Part shown: positions 51,262 to 60,569 of the stretch, one piece after another | How positions within the stretch are numbered: position 1 is the stretch's first letter | Layout of the letters: each line of letters begins with the position of its first letter | Assembly (NCBI RefSeq): GCF_030433895.1 | Contig: NZ_JARUXE010000010.1 | Location: 1-64,000 of the forward strand | DNA: 64,000 nt | DNA from: Arthrobacter sp. PsM3 | Lineage (GTDB): Bacteria > Actinomycetota > Actinomycetes > Actinomycetales > Micrococcaceae | Reading direction: 5' to 3' | Position numbers and translations under genes: made by a program | The notes under the pieces: generated by a model | The model's database searches: none | Told to the model about the DNA's origin: nothing | The model's input: the letters and a program-made list of their open reading frames with translations, nothing else

Positions 51262-51324
51262 CAACGAGGGGTCAGATCCGGCCCAAGTTTGGACTCAACA
51301 TGGGCGCTAAGTGACCCCGCGTTG
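51262..51324. repeat. 63-bp palindromic repeat, copy 2
   Basis: Arms CAACGAGGGGTCA and TGACCCCGCGTTG (one mismatch); inner GCCC at 51281 and GGGC at 51302. It lies in the 172-base gap between the MFS start and the panC stop. Same length and arms as copy 1. Confidence 0.85.
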
Positions 51325-51330
51325 CCTGGT

Positions 51331-52230
51331 TCAGGAGTCCAGCGGGACGTTATCGATCAGCCTGACCGGGCCCACCCTGGCCGCGATGAGCACCAGGGCC
51401 TCGCCGCGGAACGGGGTGTCCCTGCAGTTCTCGGCCAGCGGTTCGAGGGTGTGGGGATCCACGACGTCGAAGTAGTCCAGTTCCACGAGCGGCTGGGACT
51501 CCACGAGGGCCTGCGCCGAGTCGAGGTCCAGCGGCTGGCGGGCGTTGGCCCGTTCCTCAATGAGCCGCAGCGCCCTCGAGAGCACGAGCGCCGCCTCGCG
51601 TTCCCCGGCGGAGAGGAAGCGGTTGCGGCTGGACAGCGCCAGCCCATCCGGTGACCGCACGATCGGCACCGGCACGATCTCCACCGGGAAGTTCAGGTCC
51701 GCCACCATGCGCCGGACCAGGGCCAGCTGCTGGGCGTCCTTCTGGCCGAAATACGCCCGGTACGCGGGCAGCTGGCTGCCCGGCGCCGCTCCGGGCATTC
51801 CGTAGTGCAGCAGCTTGGCCACAACGGTCAGGGCACCGTCGAAGTGCCCGGGCCGGGAGGCTCCCTCCCATTTCCGGGCCATCGGACCGGCACTGATCCG
51901 CACCCGGGGGTCGCCGCCGGGGTAGACCTCGTCCACGTCGGGCGCGAACACCAGGTCCACCCCCACGGCGTCCAGCAGCGCCAGGTCCGCGTCCAGGGTC
52001 CGCGGGTAGCGTTCCAGGTCCACCGCCTCGCCGAACTGCAGCGGGTTGACGAAGATGCTCACCACCACCACGTCGTTCTGCGCGACGGCGGTGCGCGCCA
52101 GCTCGGCGTGGCCCTCATGCAGGGCGCCCATGGTGGGGACCAGGCCCTGCGAGGTGCCGCCCTTCTCCTTGAGCAGCCGGGTGCTTTCGGCCCGGAGCTG
52201 GGCGGCCGTGGTCACGAGTTGGATCGCCAA
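51331..52230 (-). CDS. panC: Pantothenate synthetase
   Basis: A 299-residue ATP-dependent ligase joining pantoate and beta-alanine. The HxGH-type motif is in [14 protein letters not shown], the substrate-binding segments are FVNPLQFG and [20 protein letters not shown], and the ALSSRN segment near the KMSKS position is present. Last gene of the folE-to-panC operon, 14 bases after the DUF2520 gene. panD and coaX, which flank panC in some Actinobacteria, are not here. Confidence 0.97.
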   Translation of the reverse strand: MAIQLVTTAAQLRAESTRLLKEKGGTSQGLVPTMGALHEGHAELARTAVAQNDVVVVSIFVNPLQFGEAVDLERYPRTLDADLALLDAVGVDLVFAPDVDEVYPGGDPRVRISAGPMARKWEGASRPGHFDGALTVVAKLLHYGMPGAAPGSQLPAYRAYFGQKDAQQLALVRRMVADLNFPVEIVPVPIVRSPDGLALSSRNRFLSAGEREAALVLSRALRLIEERANARQPLDLDSAQALVESQPLVELDYFDVVDPHTLEPLAENCRDTPFRGEALVLIAARVGPVRLIDNVPLDS

Positions 52231-52244
52231 GTTTGGGACCTTCC

Positions 52245-53153
52245 TTAGGGTTCGTTGCCATCACGGTCCGGGCCCTCGAGCGCCCGCGTGATGCTGTCCT
52301 GTTCTTCCGGCCTCAGCAGTCCCCGGCGTCCGGCCCGGCGGGCCGTCGCCCGGGCCATGGCCAGGTACGCCTCCAGAATATCGCCGTCGGAGCCGCCGTC
52401 GTGTTCCCGCAAGGACTCGGCGTGCGCGGCCACGGTGCCCACGTCGCCGCGGGCCACCGGCCCGGTCAGGGCCGATTCGCCGGAGGCGAGTGCGTTCTCC
52501 AGGGTTGCCCGCAGCAGCGGCCCCAGCATGCGTTCCGGGGCTTCGACGCCGACCTCGCGGAGCAGCTGCGAGGACTGCGCCACCAGCGTCACTAGGTGGT
52601 TGGAGGCGTGCGCGAGGGCCGCGTGGTACAGCGTGCGGTCAGCCTCGGCGATCGCGACCGGCTCTGCCCCCATTTCCACGACGAGGGCCTGGGCAATGGG
52701 CAGCATCGCGGCGTCCGCTGTGACGCCAAAGGTGCAGTCCAGCAGCCGGGTCAGGTCAAGGCTCATCCCGGTGAAGGTCATTGCAGGGTGCAGGGCCAGC
52801 GGGATGGCACCGGCGGCCCGGACGGGATGCAGGATCCCGACGCCGAACCGTCCGGAGGTGTGTGCCACGAGCTGGCCCGGCTGCCAGGCGCCGAGCTTCG
52901 CCAGGCCTTCGACGAGCGGGCCTAGCGCGTCGTCGGGGACGGCGAGGAGCACCAGTTCGGCGCGCTCGACGATGTCCGGCACGTCCAGCACCGGGACACC
53001 GGGCAGCAGGGCTTCCGCCCGTTCCCGGCTAGCGTCCGAGACTGCGGAAACACCGATGATGGCGTGCTCCGCGCCGCGCAGCGCCGCCCCCAGGACGGCG
53101 CCGACCTTTCCGGCTCCGATGATTCCGATGCCGAGTCGTCCTGGTTTAGCCAT
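52245..53153 (-). CDS. Rossmann-fold and DUF2520 domain protein
   Basis: A 302-residue protein. An N-terminal NAD(P)-type fold ([18 protein letters not shown]) is followed by the DUF2520 helical domain ([29 protein letters not shown]), overall like ketopantoate/pyrroline-carboxylate reductases. It stands directly before panC, as in mycobacteria (Rv3603c), so a link to pantoate or another reduction step is plausible but unproven. ATG 53153 overlaps the end of the PH-domain gene by eight bases; the frame is open to 53282. Confidence 0.9.
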   Translation of the reverse strand: MAKPGRLGIGIIGAGKVGAVLGAALRGAEHAIIGVSAVSDASRERAEALLPGVPVLDVPDIVERAELVLLAVPDDALGPLVEGLAKLGAWQPGQLVAHTSGRFGVGILHPVRAAGAIPLALHPAMTFTGMSLDLTRLLDCTFGVTADAAMLPIAQALVVEMGAEPVAIAEADRTLYHAALAHASNHLVTLVAQSSQLLREVGVEAPERMLGPLLRATLENALASGESALTGPVARGDVGTVAAHAESLREHDGGSDGDILEAYLAMARATARRAGRRGLLRPEEQDSITRALEGPDRDGNEP

Positions 53154-54744
53154 GCTGCTGCTCGTCCTGCCTGTTGGGTTCGTCGGTGTGGGCGAGTCCG
53201 GCCCCGAGGGCCCGGACCTGGTCCAGCCAGTGCTCGCTGGTCTGGCGTTGGCGCGCGGCCCGGGCGCGGGCCGCCTGTGCATCCAGAAGGGCGCGCCCCT
53301 CGTCCAGGCCCGCCTGGATCAGCCGCGGGGACACCGGACCGGCGGTGGTGTGCAGCACCAGGTCCGCGACCCGGAAGCGCCGGGCCAGCGGCCCCTGCTC
53401 GAGCGCCATCGACTGGGTGCGCTGGTGCGGGACCACCACGAGATTGCGCCACCAGCGGCCCGAGCGGATCAGCAGGGCCGTGTCGGTGGCGGTGAAGCCG
53501 TTGCGCCGCCACCCCAGGGGTGCCAGCAGCCTGGCACGCCGCGGGGTGGTGACGAAGCCGCCGTCGTCGGTCCCTGAACCCGCCGGTGCCTCCGGGACAG
53601 CAGTGTCCGCCGAGTACGCCGCCGGGTTGGCGAGGCCGTTGACGCCGGCGGTGAAGACCCGCGCCGGGTCCGGGGTGCCGGGGTCGGGCAGGACGAGGGC
53701 GAGCATGGTGAGCACATCGGGGAAGGACCCCACCGGAAGGAGCGTGGTCCGGGACGAGCCCTCGCCGTTGCCTCCGGCGGCGCCGTAACCGGCGACGTTG
53801 ACCTGGATCCGGTACCAGCCGAAGATCCGCCAGAGCGGGGGCTGGCTGACCCGCAGTGCCTGGATCCGGCCCGGCGGCAGGGTCTGCGCCTGGGTGTCCA
53901 GCAGTCCGTAGCGCAGCCGGATGCCGTCCGGAGACACGGCGGCGGTGAAGTTGTAGCCCCTATTGACCGAGTTCCAGTACGCGGCCACCATGCCCAGCAC
54001 GGCGGGGATCAGGAAAAGGTAAAAGCTGCGGTTCTCCGTAAGGGCCGAGAGCACCACGGACGCCGCCCCGCCGAGGACCACGAATACGCTCTGCTCGCTC
54101 AGGATCAGGGATCCGACCAGGCGCCCCGGCGGGACGGTCAGCACGGCGTCCTCGGGCGCTTCGGCGGCGGCTGCCCCCGGGCGCGCGGGGTTCTGCGGCA
54201 CGCCGGCGGCGCGGGCCAGGATCGTGGCGCGGAGCTGTCGCGCTTCGTCCATCCGGAGGTAAGCGAGCCGCACCGCGGACTCACCGGCGTCGGCCACTTC
54301 GAATTTGAGCTCGGCCAGCCCGAAGATCCGCGCGAGCAATGGCTGCACGACGTCGACCGCCTGGACCCGGTCCAGCCGGGCCTGCCGCTGCTGTTTGAAG
54401 AGGAACCCGGTGTTCAGCCGGACATAGCCTTCGGCCACCTGGTAGCGGGTGAAGTACCAGCCCAGGATGTAGCCGAGCACGGTGAGCAGCAGGACGATGC
54501 CGCCGCCGAGCAGCAGCCACGGTGCCCGGCCGGCGATCCGCTCATCGACGAGGGGGCCGCCCTGGAGCACCCGTTCGAAACTGTCCCGGAAGAAGAAGAA
54601 TCCCATGGCGGCCAGCAGCACCCAGCCGCGCACAAACGGTGAGGCCGGGTGCACGCGCAGCCACGCGCCGTCGGGGGCCCCGTCGCCGTCGTTGGTCCCC
54701 GCCCCGGCGCCGGCGGACGCCCCGGGGGCAGCGTCCGGCTTCAC
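53146..54744 (-). CDS. PH-domain membrane protein (YdbT-like, three bPH_2 domains)
   Basis: A 532-residue membrane protein. Pairs of membrane helices alternate with bacterial PH (bPH_2/DUF304) domains. The first carries YQVAEGYVRLNTGFLFKQQRQARLDRVQAVDVVQPLLARIFGLAEL, and two later ones are marked by GIRLRYGLLDTQAQTLPPGRIQALRVSQPPL and LVVVPHQRTQSMALEQGPLARRF. Family function is unclear; YdbS/YdbT pairs have been tied to resistance or membrane stability. GTG start. It acts with the preceding YdbS-like gene. Confidence 0.9.
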   Translation of the reverse strand: MKPDAAPGASAGAGAGTNDGDGAPDGAWLRVHPASPFVRGWVLLAAMGFFFFRDSFERVLQGGPLVDERIAGRAPWLLLGGGIVLLLTVLGYILGWYFTRYQVAEGYVRLNTGFLFKQQRQARLDRVQAVDVVQPLLARIFGLAELKFEVADAGESAVRLAYLRMDEARQLRATILARAAGVPQNPARPGAAAAEAPEDAVLTVPPGRLVGSLILSEQSVFVVLGGAASVVLSALTENRSFYLFLIPAVLGMVAAYWNSVNRGYNFTAAVSPDGIRLRYGLLDTQAQTLPPGRIQALRVSQPPLWRIFGWYRIQVNVAGYGAAGGNGEGSSRTTLLPVGSFPDVLTMLALVLPDPGTPDPARVFTAGVNGLANPAAYSADTAVPEAPAGSGTDDGGFVTTPRRARLLAPLGWRRNGFTATDTALLIRSGRWWRNLVVVPHQRTQSMALEQGPLARRFRVADLVLHTTAGPVSPRLIQAGLDEGRALLDAQAARARAARQRQTSEHWLDQVRALGAGLAHTDEPNRQDEQQHG

Positions 54745-54768
54745 GGCAGGACCTTCACGGCGAACCCG

Positions 54769-55281
54769 TCACAGTCCGGCCAGCCGGGCTTCACCGCGGG
54801 CGGAGAGCTGCTCACGCAACCGGGCTCCCTCGGCAGCGGGCAACCCCGGGATTTCCGCGTTGGTGCCGGCGGAGGCGGTGTGCAGTTTCAGCGTGCACAG
54901 GCCCAGGCCACGTTCCACCGGCCCGGCGCCGATGTCCACGTACTGCATCCGGCCGTAGGGGACCACGAGTGTGCGCTGGAAGAAGATGCCGCGGCGGATG
55001 AGCAGGTCGTCTTCGCGCTCGGCGTAGCCGATGGCACGCACCTGGCGGGGAATGAGCAGGAGCCGCCACAGGGCCAGGACCAGCGTCACTGCGGGGATGC
55101 CGACGGCCAGCCACAGCGGGAAGGACTGCCACCAGCCGTTGACGACCAGAATCAGGGGAAGGCACAGCAGCGATACGACGACGAGATTGGCCAGCGCCCA
55201 GCCGGCAAGTCGCACCGTGACGTATTTTGGCGAGACGCGCCGCCAGCTGATGCCCGGAGGGTCAATCGCCTCGGTAGGCAT
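54769..55281 (-). CDS. PH-domain membrane protein (YdbS-like)
   Basis: A 170-residue protein. Two membrane helices (LAGWALANLVVVSLLCLPLILV and FPLWLAVGIPAVTLVLALWRLLLI) are followed by one bPH_2 domain with the family pattern DDLLIRRGIFFQRTLVVPYGRMQYVDIGAGPVERGLGLCTLKLHTAS. ATG 55281 overlaps the DUF3180 gene by 20 bases; the frame is open to 55386, but that part lies inside DUF3180. Likely works with the larger PH-domain protein downstream. Confidence 0.9.
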   Translation of the reverse strand: MPTEAIDPPGISWRRVSPKYVTVRLAGWALANLVVVSLLCLPLILVVNGWWQSFPLWLAVGIPAVTLVLALWRLLLIPRQVRAIGYAEREDDLLIRRGIFFQRTLVVPYGRMQYVDIGAGPVERGLGLCTLKLHTASAGTNAEIPGLPAAEGARLREQLSARGEARLAGL

Positions 55282-55786
55282 ATTCGCCCTCCGACTTGGG
55301 CTTGCGCTTTTCCTGCAGCCCCGGGGCCGGTTCGCCGTCTCCTTCTTCGGGCGGGATCCGGCAGAACCGCTCCACCAGCAGGCCAACCACGATCATGGCC
55401 AGGCCGCCGCCGGCCATGATCAGTGCCTGCCAGGCGAGGGTCTGGTCGCTGCGCAGGTTCCAGAGGCGCAGCTGGTCAGCGAAGATCCCGGCATGCCAGC
55501 CCAGCAGCACGCTGCCGGTGTAGGCGCAGGCCTGGGCGAGGACGAGGGTCCAGGCAGCCAGGATGGGGTTGAGCATCTTCTTTTTGTTGCCGTTGCGCCA
55601 GCGGAGCACCCGGATACCCAGCACGAGGGTGAGCACCACGATCACGCCCATCGTGATGAGCCCGTTGAGCGGCAGCACGGGGGTGTTCAAGCTGTAGCGG
55701 GTGGTCAGGAGGGCCGCGAGCCAGCCCAGGATCCCGACGGACACGCCGATCAGCAGCAGCACCACGGGGCTGGTCAACTTCATCAT
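55262..55786 (-). CDS. DUF3180 family membrane protein
   Basis: A 174-residue protein with four predicted helices: SPVVLLLIGVSVGILGWLAALLTTRY first, GLITMGVIVVLTLVLGIRVL second, the conserved NPILAAWTLVLAQACAYTGSVLLGWHAGIF third, and QALIMAGGGLAMIVVGLLVERFCRI fourth, then a charged tail. DUF3180 is an actinobacterial family always found after folK; function unknown. Tandem ATGs at its start overlap the folK stop by four bases. Confidence 0.93.
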   Translation of the reverse strand: MMKLTSPVVLLLIGVSVGILGWLAALLTTRYSLNTPVLPLNGLITMGVIVVLTLVLGIRVLRWRNGNKKKMLNPILAAWTLVLAQACAYTGSVLLGWHAGIFADQLRLWNLRSDQTLAWQALIMAGGGLAMIVVGLLVERFCRIPPEEGDGEPAPGLQEKRKPKSEGEYAYRGD

Positions 55787-56310
55787 TCGACCGCTCCGGC
55801 CACGCCATGGAGGTTTTCGAAGCCGTCAAAGGGCACCAGGTCGGCGAAGTCGGCGGCCTGGGCGGCGAGTTCGCCGACGCGTTTGCCGTCCAACTCGGCC
55901 GCGGGGTCGATAAGTGACCACGGGTAGAGCACAAACGCCCGCTCGGCCGCGCGGGGGTGCGGAAGGGTCAGCTCGGGGTCGGAGCTGACCAGCTCCCCGT
56001 AAGTGATGATGTCGACGTCGAGGGTGCGCGGGCCCCAGTGCACGTCGCGGACCCGGAGGTGCTTTTGCTCAACGTCGTGGCAGTGCTTGAGCAGTTCAAG
56101 CGGCGACAGGGTGGTGTCCACGGCAATCACCATATTGAGGAAGTCCGGCTGCCCGGCCGGACCGCCGACGGCCTTCGTCTGGACGATCGGCGAGATGGCC
56201 AGGAGGCGGACCTCCGGCGGGTCGACGATGTCGGCAACGGCCGCCGAGAGAGTGTCGCTGCGCGCCCCCAGGTTGCTGCCGAGGGCGAGCACAGCCCGGG
56301 TGTAGGTCAT
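55783..56310 (-). CDS. folK: 2-amino-4-hydroxy-6-hydroxymethyldihydropteridine pyrophosphokinase
   Basis: A 175-residue HPPK of the folate pathway that activates the pterin with ATP. LALGSNLGAR is the N-terminal motif, FLNMVIAVDTTLSPLELL the pterin-binding region, and WGPRTLDVDIITYG the catalytic metal motif with the paired Asp. Overlaps folB and the DUF3180 gene by four bases each. Confidence 0.97.
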   Translation of the reverse strand: MTYTRAVLALGSNLGARSDTLSAAVADIVDPPEVRLLAISPIVQTKAVGGPAGQPDFLNMVIAVDTTLSPLELLKHCHDVEQKHLRVRDVHWGPRTLDVDIITYGELVSSDPELTLPHPRAAERAFVLYPWSLIDPAAELDGKRVGELAAQAADFADLVPFDGFENLHGVAGAVE

Positions 56311-56675
56311 GGCTGTTCCTGCCGGGTCCGCCGAACGCTGACGGAGACGTCACCGAACTCGACTTCGATGGGAGCCTTGGGTTTATGCACGGTGATGTCC
56401 ACAGCGTCGATGGGGAACTTCCGCAGCACGTCCTCGGCGATCCGCACGGCCAGCGCCTCGATCAGGTTCAGCGGCTCCCCCGTGATCCAGCCCCTGATGC
56501 ATTCGGCCACTTCACCGTAGTGCGCGGTGTCCAGCACGTCGTCGGAGGCGGCGGCGGGGCGGAAATCCAGGTGCAGCACGGCATCGACGACGAACGGCTG
56601 GCCGTTGCGCCGCTCGAAATCGAACACTCCGTGATGGCCGACAGCGGTGACGCCGCTCAGCGTGATCTGGTCCAT
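56307..56675 (-). CDS. folB: Dihydroneopterin aldolase
   Basis: A 122-residue aldolase. VTAVGHHGVFDFERRNGQPF is the signature (canonical Gly-x-x-Gly-Val-x-x-x-Glu-x-x-x-Gly-Gln), DTAHYGEVAECI is the second and PLNLIEALAVRIAEDVL the third. The catalytic Lys is in TVHKPKAPI. It cleaves dihydroneopterin to the HPPK substrate. Begins 14 bases after folP. Confidence 0.97.
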   Translation of the reverse strand: MDQITLSGVTAVGHHGVFDFERRNGQPFVVDAVLHLDFRPAAASDDVLDTAHYGEVAECIRGWITGEPLNLIEALAVRIAEDVLRKFPIDAVDITVHKPKAPIEVEFGDVSVSVRRTRQEQP

Positions 56676-56689
56676 GGTTGCCTGTCGGT

Positions 56690-57625
56690 TCAGTTGTGGC
56701 CGCGGGCGGCCGGTGCCTGCGGCGGGGCCAGGCGTGCGGCGACCTTGACGGCGTCGAGGCTGGGGCCGACGTCGTGCACGCGGACCGCCCAGGCGCCCCG
56801 GTAGGCGCTGATGGCGGTCACGGCGGCGGTGGCGGCATCGCGTTCGGCCGGCGGGGCGGCCTTGCCGGCCGTGGTCAGGAGGCTGCCGAGGAAGCGTTTG
56901 CGGGAGGCGGCGACGAGGACCCTGTGGCCCATGGCCTGCAGCACGTCCAGGTGCGTCAGCAGCTCCCAGTTCTGCACGTCGGTCTTGGAGAAGCCCAGGC
57001 CCGGGTCAACGATGATCTGTTCCGGGGCGACGCCCGCGGCGTAGAGCTTGTCGCGGACCCCGGTGAGTTCCGCGGCCACGTCCTCCGCGACGTTCCCGTA
57101 CTCGGTCAGCGAGTCCATGGTGCTGGCGTTGCCGCGGCGGTGGGTGAGGATGTAAGGCGCCTTGCTGCGGGCCGCCAGTTCGGCCATTTCCGGTTCCATG
57201 GTCAGCCCGGAGACGTCGTTGATGATCGCCGCCCCGGCCTCCAGCGCCGCCGCGGCGGTGGAGGCGTGGGTGGTGTCGATGCTGACCAGGGCGCCGGCCT
57301 TGACCAGCGCGGCGATCACCGGAAGTACGCGCCGCTGTTCCTCGTCAGGGTCCACTTCGGTTGCTCCCGGACGGGTGGATTCGCCGCCGACGTCGATGAT
57401 GTCTGCTCCGCCGTAGAACATCCGCAGGCCCGCGGCGATGGCGGTGTCCGCGGTGGAGTGCTTGCCGCCGTCGCTGAAGGAGTCCGGGGTGACGTTCAGG
57501 ATCCCCATCACAAGGGTCCGGTCCGTGGGGAGGGCCTTGAACTGTGCTGCCGGGCGGGGCTTGCGCAGTACGGGAAGGGGTGAGGTTGCCGGTCCGGTTC
57601 CGGGGGCTGCAGCGAGGGAGTCCAT
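56690..57625 (-). CDS. folP: Dihydropteroate synthase
   Basis: A 311-residue TIM-barrel enzyme, the sulfonamide target. ILNVTPDSFSDGGK is the first loop, DVGGESTRPGA the second, and GAAIINDVSGL and IVDPGLGFSKT carry the pterin-binding residues. It joins the activated pterin to p-aminobenzoate. The first 24 residues (Ala/Gly/Pro-rich) are outside the fold. It follows folE by 11 bases. Confidence 0.97.
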   Translation of the reverse strand: MDSLAAAPGTGPATSPLPVLRKPRPAAQFKALPTDRTLVMGILNVTPDSFSDGGKHSTADTAIAAGLRMFYGGADIIDVGGESTRPGATEVDPDEEQRRVLPVIAALVKAGALVSIDTTHASTAAAALEAGAAIINDVSGLTMEPEMAELAARSKAPYILTHRRGNASTMDSLTEYGNVAEDVAAELTGVRDKLYAAGVAPEQIIVDPGLGFSKTDVQNWELLTHLDVLQAMGHRVLVAASRKRFLGSLLTTAGKAAPPAERDAATAAVTAISAYRGAWAVRVHDVGPSLDAVKVAARLAPPQAPAARGHN

Positions 57626-57636
57626 AGTCTGTGTTC

Positions 57637-58281
57637 TTACCTTCCGATGATGAGGCTCATGGCCTCGGCACGGGTGGCCGGGTCATGGAGTTGCCCGCGT
57701 ACCGCGCTGGTGACGGTCTTGGCGCCGGGCTTGCGGATGCCGCGCATGGACATGCAGAGATGTTCGCATTCGACGACGACGATGGCGCCACGGGGCTTGA
57801 GATGGGTGACGAGGGCTTCGACGATCTGGGTGGTCAGGCGTTCCTGGACTTGGGGGCGGCGGGCAAACATGTCCACCAGCCGCGCCAGTTTGCTGAGCCC
57901 AGTGACTTTTCCGTCATGCGAGGGAATGTAGCCCACATGGGCGACGCCGTGGAATGGAACAAGGTGGTGCTCGCAGGTGGAGTAGAACGGGATGTCCTTG
58001 ACCAGGACGAGTTCTTCGTGGTCCAGGTCGAACTGGGTGGCCAGGATTTCCGCCGGATCGTGGTGCAGTCCGGCGAACATCTCGGCATAGGCCTTGCCGA
58101 CCCGCTTCGGGGTGTCCAGGAGGCCGCTGCGGTCCGGGTCCTCACCGATGGCCAGCAGGATTTCACGGACGGCTGCCTGGATCCGGGGCTGGTCCACGGC
58201 TGCGGGGCCGGGGACGGACCCTCCCACCGCCGAGGCATCGGTGGCGGGAGCGTCGTCGTCGTCATTGAAGAAAGAAGTCAC
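57637..58281 (-). CDS. folE: GTP cyclohydrolase I
   Basis: A 214-residue enzyme for the first step of folate synthesis. The zinc site and active centre are in [20 protein letters not shown], followed by [23 protein letters not shown] and [14 protein letters not shown]. Length is normal with a 30-residue acidic N-terminus. GTG 58281 lies six bases from a TAGGCT box, so this operon of nine genes has its own leaderless promoter in addition to any read-through from ftsH. Confidence 0.97.
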   Translation of the reverse strand: MTSFFNDDDDAPATDASAVGGSVPGPAAVDQPRIQAAVREILLAIGEDPDRSGLLDTPKRVGKAYAEMFAGLHHDPAEILATQFDLDHEELVLVKDIPFYSTCEHHLVPFHGVAHVGYIPSHDGKVTGLSKLARLVDMFARRPQVQERLTTQIVEALVTHLKPRGAIVVVECEHLCMSMRGIRKPGAKTVTSAVRGQLHDPATRAEAMSLIIGR

Positions 58282-58287
58282 GGAAGA

Positions 58288-58293
58288 AGCCTA
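58288..58293 (-). promoter_or_regulatory. -10 box of leaderless folE
   Basis: TAGGCT on the minus strand with a six-base spacer to GTG 58281; it overlaps the ftsH stop codon. Confidence 0.55.
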
Positions 58294-60357
58294 GCCGGGA
58301 TGGCCGTCAGGCCCGAGATCCGTTACACCGCCTTGGAACGGCTCCTGTCCGGAGACGCCCTGGGCGTGCGGCGGGAACGTGTCCAGCGGTTCCTCGAGGC
58401 GGGCTTCCTTGGCCTCTTCCTGCGCTTCGCGTTCCGCCTTCTCGCGGCGGGACTCCACCGGGCCGATCTCCTGGATCGGGCGGGTCTCCTTGGAGAGCCA
58501 GATCTCGCGGAAATCGCGCTTCCGGATGTTGGTGAAGACCTGGGCGATCTCGGCCTGGTTCAGCGTTTCGCGTTCCAGCAGTTCGAGCGCCAGTTCGTCG
58601 AGGACGTCGCGGTTCTCCACCAGGATGGCGTAGGCCTCGTCGTGGGCGCCCTCGATGAGGCGGCGCACTTCCTCGTCGACGATGTAGGCGATCTGGTCGG
58701 AGTAGTTGCGCTCGTGGCCGGCGTCGCGGCCCAGGAAAGGCTCGCCGCCGCCCTGGCCGAGGCGCACCGCGCCGACCCGTTCGCTCATGCCGAACTCGGT
58801 GACCATCTTCCGGGCGATCCCGGTGGCCTTTTCGATGTCGTTGGAGGCTCCGGTGGACGGGTCGTGGAAGACGAGTTCTTCCGCGACGCGGCCGCCCATG
58901 GCGTAGGCCATCTGGTCCAGCAGCTCGTTGCGGGTCACGGAGTACTTGTCGTTCTCCGGGACCACCATGGTGTAACCCAGGGCGCGGCCGCGGGGCAGGA
59001 TGGTGATTTTGGTGACCGGGGCCGAGTTCCGCAACGCCGCGGCGACGAGCGCGTGGCCGCCTTCGTGGTACGCGGTGACCTTGCGTTCGTGTTCCTTCAT
59101 GACGCGGCTGCGCTTCTGCGGGCCGGCCATCACACGGTCAATGGCCTCGTCGAGGGCGCGGTCGTCGATCAGGTTGGCGTTGGAGCGGGCGGTCAGCAGT
59201 GCGGCCTCGTTGAGGACGTTGGCCAGGTCCGCACCGGTGTACCCGGGGGTCTTTTTGGCCACGGCCTTCAGGTCGACGCCGGGAGCCATCGGCTTGCCCT
59301 TGGCGTGGACCTTTAGGATCTGGTCGCGGCCGATCAGGTCGGGGGCCTCGACGGAGATCTGCCGGTCGAAGCGGCCCGGGCGCAGCAACGCCGGGTCCAG
59401 CACGTCAGGGCGGTTGGTGGCGGCGATCAGGATGACGTTGGTCTTGACGTCGAAGCCGTCCATTTCAACCAGCAGCTGGTTGAGCGTCTGCTCGCGTTCG
59501 TCGTTGCCGCCGCCGATGCCGGCACCGCGGTGGCGGCCGACGGCGTCGATCTCGTCCACGAAGATGATGGCCGGGGCGTTGGCCTTGGCCTGTTCGAACA
59601 GGTCGCGGACACGGGAGGCACCCACGCCGACGAACATTTCCACGAAGTCGGAACCGGAGATGGAGAAGAACGGGACACCGGCTTCGCCGGCGACGGCGCG
59701 GGCCAGCAGGGTCTTGCCGGTGCCGGGAGGGCCGTAGAGCAGCACACCCTTGGGGATCTTGGCGCCAACGGCCTGGAACTTCGCCGGTTCCTGGAGGAAT
59801 TCCTTGATTTCTTCGAGTTCCTCGACGGCCTCGTCCGCGCCGGCGACGTCGCCGAACGTGACCTGGGGCATGTCCTTATTAACCAGCTTGGCCTTGGACT
59901 TGCCGAACTGCATGACCTTGGAGCCCCCGCCCTGCATGCGTGAGAGCAGGAACCAGAAGAGGACACCGAGGAGCAGGACCGGGATCAGGAGGGAGAACAG
60001 TCCGGAGAGCCAGTTGTTCTCGATCGGCTGGTCCGTGTAGCCGCTCGGGGGCTTGGCGTCCGTGACGGCCTGGACCACATCAGCGGCGCGGGCATTGACG
60101 TAGTAGAACTGGATGTTCTTGCCCTTGTCCTGGCCGTCAATCTGCAGGTTGTCCTTCAGGACCAGATCCACGCGGTTCTCCGCGTCGAAGATCTTTGCCT
60201 GTTCAACCTTGCCGCCATCGGTCAGCAGCGCGAGACCCTTGTCGGTGTCGATCCGGGTGGAACCGCCCGGCGACAGGGTGGCAAAGGCCAGCAGGAGCAT
60301 GCCGATAACTACGACAATCCAGATGCCCGGGCCTTTGAAGAAACTCTTAGCTTTCAT
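58291..60357 (-). CDS. ftsH: ATP-dependent zinc metalloprotease FtsH
   Basis: A 688-residue membrane protease. Two membrane helices flank a small external domain ([19 protein letters not shown] and [22 protein letters not shown]). The AAA domain has [21 protein letters not shown] and the second-region-of-homology motif [19 protein letters not shown]; the zinc motif is HEGGH. A charged C-terminal tail of about 80 residues follows. ATG 60357 starts the first helix; the frame is open to 60429. It degrades membrane and regulatory proteins. Confidence 0.98.
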   Translation of the reverse strand: MKAKSFFKGPGIWIVVVIGMLLLAFATLSPGGSTRIDTDKGLALLTDGGKVEQAKIFDAENRVDLVLKDNLQIDGQDKGKNIQFYYVNARAADVVQAVTDAKPPSGYTDQPIENNWLSGLFSLLIPVLLLGVLFWFLLSRMQGGGSKVMQFGKSKAKLVNKDMPQVTFGDVAGADEAVEELEEIKEFLQEPAKFQAVGAKIPKGVLLYGPPGTGKTLLARAVAGEAGVPFFSISGSDFVEMFVGVGASRVRDLFEQAKANAPAIIFVDEIDAVGRHRGAGIGGGNDEREQTLNQLLVEMDGFDVKTNVILIAATNRPDVLDPALLRPGRFDRQISVEAPDLIGRDQILKVHAKGKPMAPGVDLKAVAKKTPGYTGADLANVLNEAALLTARSNANLIDDRALDEAIDRVMAGPQKRSRVMKEHERKVTAYHEGGHALVAAALRNSAPVTKITILPRGRALGYTMVVPENDKYSVTRNELLDQMAYAMGGRVAEELVFHDPSTGASNDIEKATGIARKMVTEFGMSERVGAVRLGQGGGEPFLGRDAGHERNYSDQIAYIVDEEVRRLIEGAHDEAYAILVENRDVLDELALELLERETLNQAEIAQVFTNIRKRDFREIWLSKETRPIQEIGPVESRREKAEREAQEEAKEARLEEPLDTFPPHAQGVSGQEPFQGGVTDLGPDGHPG

Positions 60358-60499
60358 CTGTTCGGGGCAGGCCCCGTCCCTCCTGGTAGTGCTGCACGGC
60401 GACCGATCTGCGCGCGTGTGGTGCTGCATCAGCTTCTAGCTATACACCGTCGCAGTAACTCACGCACGGTGCGGACCAAAAGTTCCCTGAGGGCGTAGC

Positions 60500-60526
60500 G
60501 GGGCAGGGCAGGACCGGCCCTGCCCC
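60500..60526 (-). terminator. Hairpin downstream of hpt
   Basis: GGGGCAGGGC and GCCCTGCCCC form a perfect 10-bp stem with a seven-base loop, 44 bases after the hpt stop. No U-tract, so termination may be partial. Confidence 0.45.
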
Positions 60527-60569
60527 GGACCTGGGCCGGGTCTGTCCTGCCGGGCCCTGCGGCTGTCCG

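Noticed and set aside
49622..51324. The MFS gene as a composite transposon
   Set aside because: The two flanking palindromes lack a transposase and are only 63 bp; mobility is kept as a question, not a call.
57631..59316. A 561-codon plus-strand frame opposite folE and ftsH
   Set aside because: Antisense shadow of two clear genes with repetitive Gly/Val/Asp/His composition.
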